DNA of 52,819 bases from Halobacteriales archaeon QS_4_66_20 (GTDB lineage Archaea > Halobacteriota > Halobacteria > Halobacteriales > Haloarculaceae). Numbering within the stretch: position 1 is the first letter of the stretch; each line of letters opens with the position of its first letter. The notes under the pieces are model-generated. The model was given only the letters and a program-made list of their open reading frames with translations, did not search any database and was not told the origin of the DNA. The stretch is from contig PXRK01000047.1 in NCBI GenBank assembly GCA_003021015.1, forward strand, positions 1-52,819. Reading direction: 5' to 3'. Both the position numbers and the translations under genes were made by a program. Of the stretch, positions 25,043 through 33,140 are shown piece by piece.

Positions 25043-26746
25043 ATGATGCGCGGGTCGCGGCTGGTCACGACCGAACGGGTGGTGTGCTTTGCGTCGCCGA
25101 GAAGCGACGCTGCCGTCGATATGCTCGCGGACGCGATGGACGCCCACGACGCGACGCTGACGGTCAGGCCCGTCGGCGAGTCGCTGACGCCGGACGACTG
25201 GATCCCGGAGAAAACCCTCGGGATCACGATCGGTGGCGACGGGACGTTCCTCGCGGGCGTCCGTGCGTTCGCGCCGCGGGCGATCCCCTTCTTCGGGGTC
25301 AACACCGGAACGCTGGGGTTTCTCGCCCGGACCGACCCCACCGACCTGCCTACGGCGCTCGAAGAGATCTTCCGGGGCGAGGCGTCGGTCTCCGACCGGC
25401 AGCGATTCCGGGTGACCGGTCCCGGTGTCGAGGCGACCGGGATCAACGAGGTGACGTTCGAGCTCCCGATGCCGGAGGACCCCGTCGGGCGGAAAGTCTG
25501 CCAGCTCGAGGTGGTCGCCGGCGGGGAGTACCTCGGGCGCTACGAGGGCACCGGCCTCGCCGTGGCCGCCCCGACCGGTAGCACCGCGATGGCGCTTTCG
25601 GCCGACGGCCCGCTGCAGTACCCGCCGGGCAACCGCACGCTGCAGGTCGTCGGCCTGCACACCAACCGGCTCGGCTTCCGGCCAGTCGTGCTCGACGCCG
25701 ACCGCGAGGTCCGCATCGCCGCGGACAGCGCCGTCCGGGTGTCCATCGACGGCGGCCGGCCGCAGGTCGATGCCGACGCCGGCGACGCCTTCCGGATCAC
25801 CGGCGCCGACGAGCCGGCCCACCTGGTCTGGACCGCACAGGACGCCCAGTTCTTCGACGCGCTGGCCGGCAAACTCGGCTGGGGGAACCAGCAGGACCGC
25901 CCCGAATCGCCGCGGCCAACCTGGGCGGCTGACGCCGCCGACGACTCCCCACCGCCGCGCGCCGAGCGCGCTCGCCGTGCCGCCCGCGAGGCGGTCTGTG
26001 CCGCGGGCGAGGCCGTCGATGCGGCGGTCGGCCGGGTCCGGCAGGAGGGGGCCGCCCCCCTGCAGGCGGTCGAGGACGCGCGCCAGGGTAGCGAACGGAT
26101 CCTCGCGTCGGTGCTCGACCGGTCGTTCCCCGGGGTCGACCTCCGCTCCCCCGACGGAACGGTGCGCGAGGGCGACGGCGACCGCGACGGCGGAGCTACC
26201 TGGCTCGCCGCGCCGCTTGACGGCCGCACCAACGCCGAGCGCGGCAACTCTCACTACGCCGTTTCGGTCGCGCTGCTGGACGGCGGCCCCGTCGCCGGTG
26301 CCGTCGCCGCACCGGCGTTCGACGACGTGCTCAGCGCCCGCCGCGGCACTGCGCCGGTACGGGGCAGCCTCGACGACGACGCCGACGACGACGTCCCGGT
26401 TGGCCCGACGCCACGCGACGACCTCGACGGTGCGGCAGTTCTCGTCGAGGGGGAGCCGCCGGATGGGCTGGCTGGGACGCTCGCCGGTGCCGGCGAAATC
26501 CGGCGGCTGGGCAGTCCGGCACTCGCGCTCGCGCACGTCGCCGCCGGCCGCGCGGACGCCTGCCTGCTGACGGACGTCGACGCCGCGACCGTCGCAGGCG
26601 GCTGCTGTCTCGTCCATGCGGCTGGCGGTCAGGTGACGACGCCGGACGGCGAGTCGTTCCACCTGCGGGGAGTCGACGCCGGCGACCGCGTGTCGCTGCT
26701 GGCATCGAACGGACCGCTACACGAGGCGCTGCTGGCGACGCGCTGA
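25043..26746 (+). CDS. NAD kinase fused to a degenerate inositol-monophosphatase-like domain
   Basis: A 567-residue two-domain protein. Residues 1-280 form an ATP-NAD kinase (NAD to NADP), with GGDGTFLAG (64-72), FGVNTGTLGF (about 84-93) and a PTGSTAMALSADGP loop (about 178-191). Residues 300-567 resemble the FIG/IMPase superfamily, but the metal-binding DPxDG motif reads APLDG (390-394) and the upstream acidic EE pair is absent. The C-terminal half is therefore probably not an active phosphatase, at least not of the usual kind. Fusions of NAD kinase with an IMPase-type NADP phosphatase are known in methanogens in the reverse order. The start at the first of two ATGs is uncertain by one codon. 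Confidence 0.85.
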   Translation: MMRGSRLVTTERVVCFASPRSDAAVDMLADAMDAHDATLTVRPVGESLTPDDWIPEKTLGITIGGDGTFLAGVRAFAPRAIPFFGVNTGTLGFLARTDPTDLPTALEEIFRGEASVSDRQRFRVTGPGVEATGINEVTFELPMPEDPVGRKVCQLEVVAGGEYLGRYEGTGLAVAAPTGSTAMALSADGPLQYPPGNRTLQVVGLHTNRLGFRPVVLDADREVRIAADSAVRVSIDGGRPQVDADAGDAFRITGADEPAHLVWTAQDAQFFDALAGKLGWGNQQDRPESPRPTWAADAADDSPPPRAERARRAAREAVCAAGEAVDAAVGRVRQEGAAPLQAVEDARQGSERILASVLDRSFPGVDLRSPDGTVREGDGDRDGGATWLAAPLDGRTNAERGNSHYAVSVALLDGGPVAGAVAAPAFDDVLSARRGTAPVRGSLDDDADDDVPVGPTPRDDLDGAAVLVEGEPPDGLAGTLAGAGEIRRLGSPALALAHVAAGRADACLLTDVDAATVAGGCCLVHAAGGQVTTPDGESFHLRGVDAGDRVSLLASNGPLHEALLATR

Positions 26747-26805
26747 GTAGCGCGAACGCCGTTTCAAACAAAAAACATTTACCGCGAACACCTGAGCGTT
26801 TGTCC

Positions 26806-27198
26806 ATGCACCGCCGCCAGTTTCTCCTCGGAACGGGGTCCCTCCTCGGGGGTGTAGCCGGTTGTTCGGCTCTCTCATCCGGTTCGTCGATGATCGATCT
26901 AACCCTGTTCAACCAAACTGACACCCCATACACTGTCGAGATGGATCTGTTCCAGGCTGACGTGCAATCCCGTAGCGATGCGAGAGTGTTTACGGGGAGA
27001 CTCGACGTGCCAGCAGGTGGGGGAACGCGACGGAACGAGATCACCGAGGCCGAGCCGCTTCTCATCCGGTACGGGGCCTACGAAGAGAACAGTAGACTGA
27101 CCGATCAGGATCACTCCCACTACTATCCGCCGGGAGGGGACGACAGTCTGACGTTCGACATCCAGCAGTCTGGCACCGTCACCAGGAGAAACTCGTAA
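26806..27198 (+). CDS. Small Tat lipoprotein, function unknown
   Basis: A 130-residue predicted lipoprotein. It starts HRRQFLLGTGSLLGGVAGC, a twin-arginine signal with a lipobox Cys at residue 20. The mature part looks like a single beta-rich domain, with alternating hydrophobic residues (MIDLTLFNQTDTPYTVEM and DSLTFDIQQSG), the pattern of a small immunoglobulin-like or DUF-type haloarchaeal surface domain. No catalytic motif is seen. An AT-rich box (acatttacc) lies about 27 bases before the ATG. Confidence 0.75.
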   Translation: MHRRQFLLGTGSLLGGVAGCSALSSGSSMIDLTLFNQTDTPYTVEMDLFQADVQSRSDARVFTGRLDVPAGGGTRRNEITEAEPLLIRYGAYEENSRLTDQDHSHYYPPGGDDSLTFDIQQSGTVTRRNS

Positions 27199-27288
27199 GG
27201 GCTTTCCCGAGACATCAGCGCACGCGAAGAGTTGCTCGGCGGAGCAACCGCCGAAACACTTACGACGACAAATTCAAAATAAATTCAC

Positions 27289-27483
27289 ATGAGTAGAACG
27301 TCGATCACTGTCGATGCAGTCACGAAAGAGCGACTGGATCAGTTAAAACGGGACGACGAAACGTGGGACGAATACCTGCTCCGGATCAGCGAGCCGGAGG
27401 AGCCGATCGAGGCCGGTGCGTGGTCGGACGAGGAGGCGGACCGGGCAAAGGAGTCGATCCGGAAGTCGCGGGAGAACTGGTGA
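27289..27483 (+). CDS. vapB: VapB-type antitoxin
   Basis: A 64-residue protein with an N-terminal ribbon-helix-helix-like DNA-binding segment (SITVDAVTKERLDQLKRDD, then WDEYLLRI) and an acidic C-terminal tail with a charged helix, as in haloarchaeal VapB/DUF7557 antitoxins. It should bind and block the PIN toxin downstream and repress the operon. Its TGA stop overlaps the toxin ATG by one base (TGATG). The upstream region is AT-rich (caaattcaaaataaattc), unusual for this window, and may hold promoter and operator. Confidence 0.82.
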   Translation: MSRTSITVDAVTKERLDQLKRDDETWDEYLLRISEPEEPIEAGAWSDEEADRAKESIRKSRENW

Positions 27484-27878
27484 TGACCTTTCTCGATAGT
27501 TCGACAATCATCGAGTACCTGCGCGGGAACGGGACCGTCATCGAGTATCTCGACGAACGTCGGCCGTGGTGGACCTCGACACTCTGTGTCTTCGAGGTCT
27601 TGAACGGTCCTGCGGGATCCGCGGATTTCGATCCGGTGGAACAACGGCAACGGTTCGGCGGCGTTCAGGCCCTCGAATTCAACGAACAGCTCGCACTCGA
27701 AGCCGCACGGCTGCAGCACGCAGCTGTCCGTGATAGCCACGAGCTGTCCCATCGCGACGCGATGATCGCCGCGACGGCTCGCTCAACCGGCGACGAGTAC
27801 GTCGTCGCGGACAGCGACTTCCAGACGGCCCCGCTGGAGGACGTCATGGAGGTCACGAACCTCCAGGGCGACGAGTGA
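27483..27878 (+). CDS. vapC: VapC-type PIN-domain toxin RNase
   Basis: A 131-residue PIN ribonuclease. The acidic metal-binding residues are visible: Asp in FLDSSTIIEYL (residue 5), Glu in VFEVLNG (about 38), Asp in HRDAMIAATA (about 89) and Asp in VADSDF (about 108). VapC toxins cleave tRNA or rRNA when the antitoxin is degraded. The ATG overlaps the antitoxin stop. The length is complete for the family, so this pair looks functional, unlike the truncated pair at 34.8-35.3 kb. Confidence 0.88.
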   Translation: MTFLDSSTIIEYLRGNGTVIEYLDERRPWWTSTLCVFEVLNGPAGSADFDPVEQRQRFGGVQALEFNEQLALEAARLQHAAVRDSHELSHRDAMIAATARSTGDEYVVADSDFQTAPLEDVMEVTNLQGDE

Positions 27879-27893
27879 CAGTGACGGGTCCGA

Positions 27894-28946
27894 TCACCCC
27901 TCCTCGACGTCATCGAAAAAGCCTTCGACGTCGTCGAGTTCGAGGACAAACTCGGGGTCGAACGCGGTCGCCGGGGTGTGGTAGCCAGTCAGGTTCGCGT
28001 CGTCACTCTCCAGCCGGCCGGCAGCGGTCGTCGCGGTGTCGACCGTCAGCGCGTACGTCTCCGGCGTGACGAGCCGCGAGGTTACCGTGCGCTCGCCGTC
28101 GGTGGCTTCGCCCCAGACGTACGTCCGGCCGCGCTCGCGCTCCTCCTCGGAGGGTCCTGTGGCGAGCTGTCGGCCGAGCGCCTGCAGCCCGCGCTTGGCC
28201 GGTTCGACCGAGAGCAGCGTCGAAACGGGCCCTGAGAGTTCCACCGCGCGGGCGGCCAGCTCGGGCATCGCCGTGTACACCTCGACGTTCTCGATGCCGG
28301 TCGTGTAGTAGGCCGTCGAGACGTCGCCCCAGGGGATCCTGACAGCGTTTTTCGGGCCGTTACCGAAGTCGATGGTCCGGCTCTTGCCGCCCAGCGGCAC
28401 CTCCTCGATGACGCCGTCTCGGCGGACTTTCCCGCCGGCGCTTGCGTGTTCGATCGCCGACGCGACCGTGCCGCCGGACACCGACGTCGGCGCCTCGAAG
28501 CCGAGTCGAAGGTGGGTCGCGCCCTGCAGGCGATCGTGGAGGTGCCCCGCGAGGCAGTCGGTCGGCACCACGTCGAACCCGGCGCCGGGGAGCAGGCACA
28601 CCCCGGCCTTCTCGGCCTCCCGGTCGCGCTCGGCGAGCGCATCGAACACCGGGAACTCGCCCGTGATGTCGAGGTAGTGGGTGCCCGACTCCAGGCAGGC
28701 CTCGACGAACGGCTCGTAGGTCTCGACGAACGGGCCGGCGCAGTTCAGAGCCGCGTCGACGCCGTCGAGGTTGTCGGCGGCATCCTCGGCGGGGAATACC
28801 CGCGACTCGGTGCCGAGCTGGATCCCGACGCCGCGGGTCTTGGTCCCGTTGCGCCCGGCGACAATCACGTCCATGTCCCGATCGACCGCCTCACGAGCGA
28901 TCAACTCACCCGTGTAGCCGTAGGCCCCGTAGAGCAGGAGAGTCAT
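27894..28946 (-). CDS. Saccharopine dehydrogenase-like / trans-acting enoyl reductase family protein
   Basis: A 350-residue NADP-binding oxidoreductase. The N-terminal Rossmann motif is GAYGYTGELIA (residues 7-17), followed by a second conserved region ALNCAGPFVETYEPFVEAC and YLDITGEFPVF. The family includes saccharopine-dehydrogenase-like reductases and the trans-acting enoyl reductases of lipid synthesis. In haloarchaea the substrate is unknown. The start ATG at 28946 is chosen because the Rossmann fold begins at once; longer frames run into the MITE. Confidence 0.85.
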   Translation of the reverse strand: MTLLLYGAYGYTGELIAREAVDRDMDVIVAGRNGTKTRGVGIQLGTESRVFPAEDAADNLDGVDAALNCAGPFVETYEPFVEACLESGTHYLDITGEFPVFDALAERDREAEKAGVCLLPGAGFDVVPTDCLAGHLHDRLQGATHLRLGFEAPTSVSGGTVASAIEHASAGGKVRRDGVIEEVPLGGKSRTIDFGNGPKNAVRIPWGDVSTAYYTTGIENVEVYTAMPELAARAVELSGPVSTLLSVEPAKRGLQALGRQLATGPSEEERERGRTYVWGEATDGERTVTSRLVTPETYALTVDTATTAAGRLESDDANLTGYHTPATAFDPEFVLELDDVEGFFDDVEEG

Positions 28947-29019
28947 ACTCGCCGGTTCGGGGCGCCCGCTAAAATACCCGCCGGCCGCGTTTCCCGAGGA
29001 GATCGCCCGGGGAAACATA

Positions 29020-29122
29020 TACACCTGGACGGGATTCGCTGGCGATCTACGACGGTACTACGAGGAGTCCCGGCCGGCCACCGAGTTGGACGGATTTCCC
29101 GACAGAGTCACGTCCGACAGTA
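29020..29122. mobile_element. Diverged MITE ending at the PurO stop codon
   Basis: The right end AGAGTCACGTCCGACAGTA is followed by TCA (29123-29125), which is the TGA stop of purO on the minus strand. The left end (TACACCTGGACGGGATTC) is an imperfect inverted copy and its border repeat is degraded. Confidence 0.7.
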
Positions 29123-29752
29123 TCACTCCCCGTTCACGACAGCTGTTTCGAACCCGCCGTCGGCGACCGCGACGCCGGCAGCACAGACCCGGTGTTCGTA
29201 CTCGTGGTCGTACAGTTCGCGGGCCGCGCCGGCGGCGTCGGCCGCGTCGAGATCGAACGGTTCGGGCGCGTCGCGCTCGTAGGTGGCCACCAGCGTCGGT
29301 TCCTCGACTGCCTCCACCACGAGGGCGTCGCGACGGACTGTCCCGACGACGGCGCCAGGTTCGTCCCCCACGGTCGGATCGTCGGAGTCGTTTCCGACAG
29401 TCGGGTCGTCTGTAACGCCGACGACGCCGGCGATGCGGGGGGTGTCGTAGTCGTCTTTCTCGAAGTCGAGCGCGAGTAGCGGTTCGGCGATGGCGTCCCG
29501 CGCCGGGTAGCCCAGCGCGAGCTTTTCGGCGATGGGATCGACGTGCGAGCCGTTGCCGATCACTGCACCGCGGTCGGTCAGCCGCAGGCAGTTGTAGCCG
29601 ATGTAGGGGTTGTCAGTCTCGGGCGCGTCCGGCGTCGGGCCGACCGTCACCGCCCCATCGCGTTCGGTTGTCTGCCTGTTCGGGAACGACCGCGAGGAGA
29701 CACGGTAGGCGCCGACCCGGGGGCCGGCGACGAGAACACGTCCAACGTACAT
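29123..29752 (-). CDS. purO: IMP cyclohydrolase, archaeal PurO type
   Basis: A 209-residue enzyme for the last step of de novo purine synthesis (FAICAR to IMP), in the form used by archaea instead of the bifunctional PurH. The N-terminus [10 protein letters not shown] and the motif [13 protein letters not shown] are diagnostic, and [11 protein letters not shown] near residue 49 also fits. A haloarchaeal acidic insert with a DDPTVG-type repeat lies around residues 115-130. The TGA stop coincides with the border triplet of the MITE. Confidence 0.9.
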   Translation of the reverse strand: MYVGRVLVAGPRVGAYRVSSRSFPNRQTTERDGAVTVGPTPDAPETDNPYIGYNCLRLTDRGAVIGNGSHVDPIAEKLALGYPARDAIAEPLLALDFEKDDYDTPRIAGVVGVTDDPTVGNDSDDPTVGDEPGAVVGTVRRDALVVEAVEEPTLVATYERDAPEPFDLDAADAAGAARELYDHEYEHRVCAAGVAVADGGFETAVVNGE

Positions 29753-29827
29753 GCCCGAGGGTTACCGCGCGGGGGTAAGTTGCTGGCGGTTCGCGCCGGG
29801 GCCGCGTAAATACGAGTCACACGGTGG

Positions 29828-30202
29828 TCACTCGTCGAGGCGGGCAGCGGAGCTGAACGCGAGCCAGTTGCCCTGGAGGAACAACAGTAGGGAGACGCCG
29901 GCGACCCAGATGGCGTCGATGGCGGCGATCATGACGAACATGCTGAGCAACACGATGATGATCCCGCTGGTCCCCCTGAGCCGCGGGACGAGGATGAGGT
30001 AGATCGCGTACCAGATGCCGAACAGCACGAGCAGCCCGAACCCCGCGAAGAACGTCGACTCGGCGACGAACACGCTCGCGAGGATGATCGCCGCGAGGAC
30101 GCCACCCCGGAAGAGCGAACTCCGCAGGAACGTCATCGGAGCCACCCGTGCGCGCTGTTCGATCCCATCAGTTTCCCTGATTGTCCTACCAATTCGCTCC
30201 AT
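29828..30202 (-). CDS. Small multi-helix membrane protein, function unknown
   Basis: A 124-residue protein with four hydrophobic segments (about residues 34-47, 49-68, 78-100 and 102-115) and an acidic last few residues. No motif is recognised. Two starts are possible: ATG 30202 gives a 22-residue basic leader, and ATG 30136 gives 102 residues. The gene diverges from the PH-domain membrane protein with 47 bases between starts, which suggests shared control. It could be a partner of that protein, but this is inference only. Confidence 0.65.
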   Translation of the reverse strand: MERIGRTIRETDGIEQRARVAPMTFLRSSLFRGGVLAAIILASVFVAESTFFAGFGLLVLFGIWYAIYLILVPRLRGTSGIIIVLLSMFVMIAAIDAIWVAGVSLLLFLQGNWLAFSSAARLDE

Positions 30203-30211
30203 GTGTATTAA

Positions 30212-30220
30212 CTTTTTATA
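30212..30220 (+). promoter_or_regulatory. TATA box of the PH-domain gene
   Basis: CTTTTTATA ends about 30 bases before the ATG at 30250. The AT-rich stretch is shared with the divergent small membrane protein gene. Confidence 0.55.
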
Positions 30221-30249
30221 CCATCGTGAGAAATAGAGCCACGAACGAT

Positions 30250-31530
30250 ATGTCGACCAGCAGTCCGGCGGCACGAACGTACAGCCCGGTCGCCTTCGCG
30301 GTCACGCCGGGCAGCGCCGCTCGCGGCGCGGTGCTCGGCGTGGTGTACATGCTGTTGTTTCCGATCTACTACTTCGTCGTCCAGCAGGCCGCCGAGGGGA
30401 CGGCTGCCGAGGCGTCGCTCGACGTCCTCCCGAACACCATCGGGTGGGGCGGGCTGATACTCCTGGGGCTGCTCGTGCCGATCATGCTGACGCTGTTGCT
30501 GGCGCTGCTGGGGTACGGCCGCCGCTCCTACGAGGTCGGCGACGAGGGGATCACCGAGCGGCGGGGGATCCTCCTGCGCTCGAAGACGTTCGTCAGCTAC
30601 GACGACCTCGAAGGGGTGTCAGTCACGCGGTCGCGCGTACAGTCGACGTACGGCGCGGGGACCGTCCGCATCACCGACGTCAACCAGGACGACGAGGAGC
30701 AGGTGATGAAGATGAGCTACGTCCGGAACCCGGGGGACGTCGCGACGAACGTCCTCCGGCACGTCACGGACGTCACGGGGTCGACCGACAGCCGCCTCGA
30801 CACCACCAGCGTCGAGGAACTCGACGTCGACTCGGCGAGCATCTCCGGCACCTCCGCGGACACGCTGGCGGCGGGGACGGGCGGCCGGTACCTGATGCCG
30901 ACAGCCGTGTTACACCCCCGCCCGGAGGCGGCGGCCATCCACGGGCTGGTGCTCGGCCTGGCCTACGGCGTCCTCGGCGCCGGCGTCCTGTACTACTTCC
31001 GCGACCTGGTGGTCTCGATCACCGGACTGGAGAACTCCCTGTTACTCCTGGCGACCGTCGCCCTCAGCGCCGTCGCGGTCGCGGTCGCCGTCGCAGTCTC
31101 GCTGTACTGGGCGTACGACCGGACCCAGTACGAACTGTACGAGGACCACATTACGGTCGTCCAGGGCGAAAAGACGACGACGTTCTCGACGGACGACGTC
31201 ATGGCCGTCACGCTCAAAGACGAAGGGATCGCGTCGCTGAAACGCGGCGTGTGGTCGCTGCTCGCGTTGACGGACCACGGCCACATCAGGCTGCGCGACA
31301 AGCAGGGCGACGTTGTCGTCGAGTTCGCGTTCATCGCGAACCCGACGGCCGTCTACGAGGCACTCGACGACTGGCTCTCGTCGGACGAGCTGCACGGCGC
31401 CGGGGACCCGACCGTCCAGGAGCGGCGGGACGCTCCCGTGGACCCGACTGTCCAGGAGCAGCGGGACGCTCCCGTGGACGCCGACGACCCCGTCGGGGCC
31501 ACCGACAGCACCGGCGACGGCGGCGAGTGA
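30250..31530 (+). CDS. Membrane protein with two PH-like (bPH/YdbT-type) domains
   Basis: A 426-residue protein built as two copies of a unit: two membrane helices followed by a bacterial PH-like domain. Helices are at about 27-48 and 63-82, with domain 1 to about 175. Helices are at about 230-250 and 262-285, with domain 2 to about 378. The domain signatures (YEVGDEGITERRGILLRSK and YELYEDHITVVQGEKTTTF) are typical of YdbS/YdbT-type proteins, which sit in cell envelopes and whose function is poorly known. The C-terminal tail contains a 36-bp tandem duplication coding for PTVQE[R/Q]RDAPVD twice. Confidence 0.82.
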   Translation: MSTSSPAARTYSPVAFAVTPGSAARGAVLGVVYMLLFPIYYFVVQQAAEGTAAEASLDVLPNTIGWGGLILLGLLVPIMLTLLLALLGYGRRSYEVGDEGITERRGILLRSKTFVSYDDLEGVSVTRSRVQSTYGAGTVRITDVNQDDEEQVMKMSYVRNPGDVATNVLRHVTDVTGSTDSRLDTTSVEELDVDSASISGTSADTLAAGTGGRYLMPTAVLHPRPEAAAIHGLVLGLAYGVLGAGVLYYFRDLVVSITGLENSLLLLATVALSAVAVAVAVAVSLYWAYDRTQYELYEDHITVVQGEKTTTFSTDDVMAVTLKDEGIASLKRGVWSLLALTDHGHIRLRDKQGDVVVEFAFIANPTAVYEALDDWLSSDELHGAGDPTVQERRDAPVDPTVQEQRDAPVDADDPVGATDSTGDGGE

Positions 31531-31558
31531 ATCGCGGGCCGCGCACAGAACGGCATCA

Positions 31559-31667
31559 TACGGTCGTTCGTGATTCGTTACCGCTACGGTGTCACAGTTC
31601 GTGGGTCACAGCCCGGCAAACGCCCGATATGACGAGGCAATCCCGAAAATAATCACAACAATCACTA
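31559..31667. mobile_element. 109-bp MITE ending at the MFS stop codon
   Basis: TCA on both sides (31556-31558 and 31668-31670). The left end TACGGTCGTTCGTGA and the right end TCACAACAATCACTA are from two subtypes, so it looks like a hybrid of the elements at 39645 and 13599. The right TCA is the TGA stop of the MFS gene. Confidence 0.9.
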
Positions 31668-32939
31668 TCAGTCGGCCAGCACGGCGCGGCGTTTCGGCGT
31701 CGCCACCTCCTCGACCTGCGTCAGCACGAGGAGGGCACCGGCGGCGGCGAGCGTCGCCCCGAGCACGAACGGGACGGCGAAGCCGAACGCGACCAGAAAG
31801 CCCGACAGCAGCGGGCCGACGGCGACGCCGAACCCGAACGCCATCGTCAGGATCGACAGCGTGGACCCGGACTGCCCCTCCGAAGCGATGTCGCCGGCCA
31901 GCGCCAGCGCCGGGGCGAACACCATCGCGCCGGCGACGCCCTGTGCGAACCGGGCGAGAAACATCAGCCACGGGTCGAGGATGAACCCCTGGGCGAGCGT
32001 CGTCGGGATCAGCAGCACGGTTCCGGCCACGATGAACGCCTTCCGGCCGTAGAAGTCCGTCGCCCGACCGATCGGCGCCTGGAGGAGGATCTGTGCGAGC
32101 ACGAACGCGGCGAACTGCAGCCCGAACATCTGCGGACCCTGGTCGAGGCGGGCGTTGACGATCTCCCCGAGCGTGGCAAAGAGGGCGATGCCGACGGCCA
32201 TGAAAAAGGAGACGACCCCGAGCGTGAACACCGGGTCCAGCAGGTGCCGGCCCGACCGGTCAAAGACGGCGAACTCCGTGTCGTCGGCGGCGTCGGTCGG
32301 CGTGATGTCGGGATCGCGGATCAGCACGAGGATGAGGACGAAGCTGAGCGTCGCCGTGAGCGTCGCGAGGTAGAAGGCGGCGTCGAACCCCGTGAGCGTG
32401 AGGGCGAGGCCGGCGACCGCGAGGTCGTAGGGGCCGGCATCGACGACGACGCCGGCGGCGATCGGGCCGGCGCCGAAGCCGATCAGCCGGAACGTGTTGT
32501 AGGTGCCCATGTTGCCGCCGCGGTTGCCCTCGGCCGCCAGGTCGTTGACCAGCGCGACCGTCGTCGGGATGATGAACGCGCCGGCGATCCCCTGGAGCGT
32601 CCGGAGCGCCAGCAGGTGCCAGTAGGCCGTCGCCAGCGTGTAGGCGAAACTCGCGGCGCCGAGGATGCTCAGCCCGATCAGGACGAAGATCTTCCGCCGG
32701 CCAGTCCGGTCCGAGAGCCGGCCCGTGAACGGCTGCAGCGGGCTGTTGACGAAGCCGAACAGCGAGAGGACGACGCCGGTGAGCGCCACCTCGGTCAGGC
32801 CGAACGTCGACCCGGCGACGAAGTCGCTGGCGATGAACAGCGGCAGCACGACGATCAGAAACGAGTTGCCGACTGACTCCGCCATCCGGGCCAGCGCCAG
32901 CGCGAGTACCTGTGGATCGACTCCCAGCGGGTTCCTCAT
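31668..32939 (-). CDS. MFS transporter, 12-helix drug/metabolite type
   Basis: A 423-residue major-facilitator protein with twelve predicted helices. The loop 2-3 signature GRLSDRTGRRKIFV (about residues 72-85) and its counterpart in the second half, GRATDFYGRKAFIV, are clear. The helix 5 motif (GFGAGPIAAG) resembles the drug-efflux subgroup. The substrate is not predictable. ATG 32939 is chosen because the first helix follows; upstream codons are not typical. The TGA stop is a border triplet of the adjacent MITE. Confidence 0.88.
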   Translation of the reverse strand: MRNPLGVDPQVLALALARMAESVGNSFLIVVLPLFIASDFVAGSTFGLTEVALTGVVLSLFGFVNSPLQPFTGRLSDRTGRRKIFVLIGLSILGAASFAYTLATAYWHLLALRTLQGIAGAFIIPTTVALVNDLAAEGNRGGNMGTYNTFRLIGFGAGPIAAGVVVDAGPYDLAVAGLALTLTGFDAAFYLATLTATLSFVLILVLIRDPDITPTDAADDTEFAVFDRSGRHLLDPVFTLGVVSFFMAVGIALFATLGEIVNARLDQGPQMFGLQFAAFVLAQILLQAPIGRATDFYGRKAFIVAGTVLLIPTTLAQGFILDPWLMFLARFAQGVAGAMVFAPALALAGDIASEGQSGSTLSILTMAFGFGVAVGPLLSGFLVAFGFAVPFVLGATLAAAGALLVLTQVEEVATPKRRAVLAD

Positions 32940-33140
32940 CGGCGAGCCAGCACCTCCACGTACGCGACCATACGAGCACGTTTGGCTTGGCGAGGAATAC
33001 AGTTGTGATCCCGCTCTCGGGATCGTTCGGACGCCGGGACCGGATCGCGATTGCCGCGCCACTCCAGCGCCGTCGGCGACCGCGTCGCGAGTACCGCCAG
33101 AAAAACAAGCGTTATGCCCGGCGCCCGGTTTCGTTCGCGC

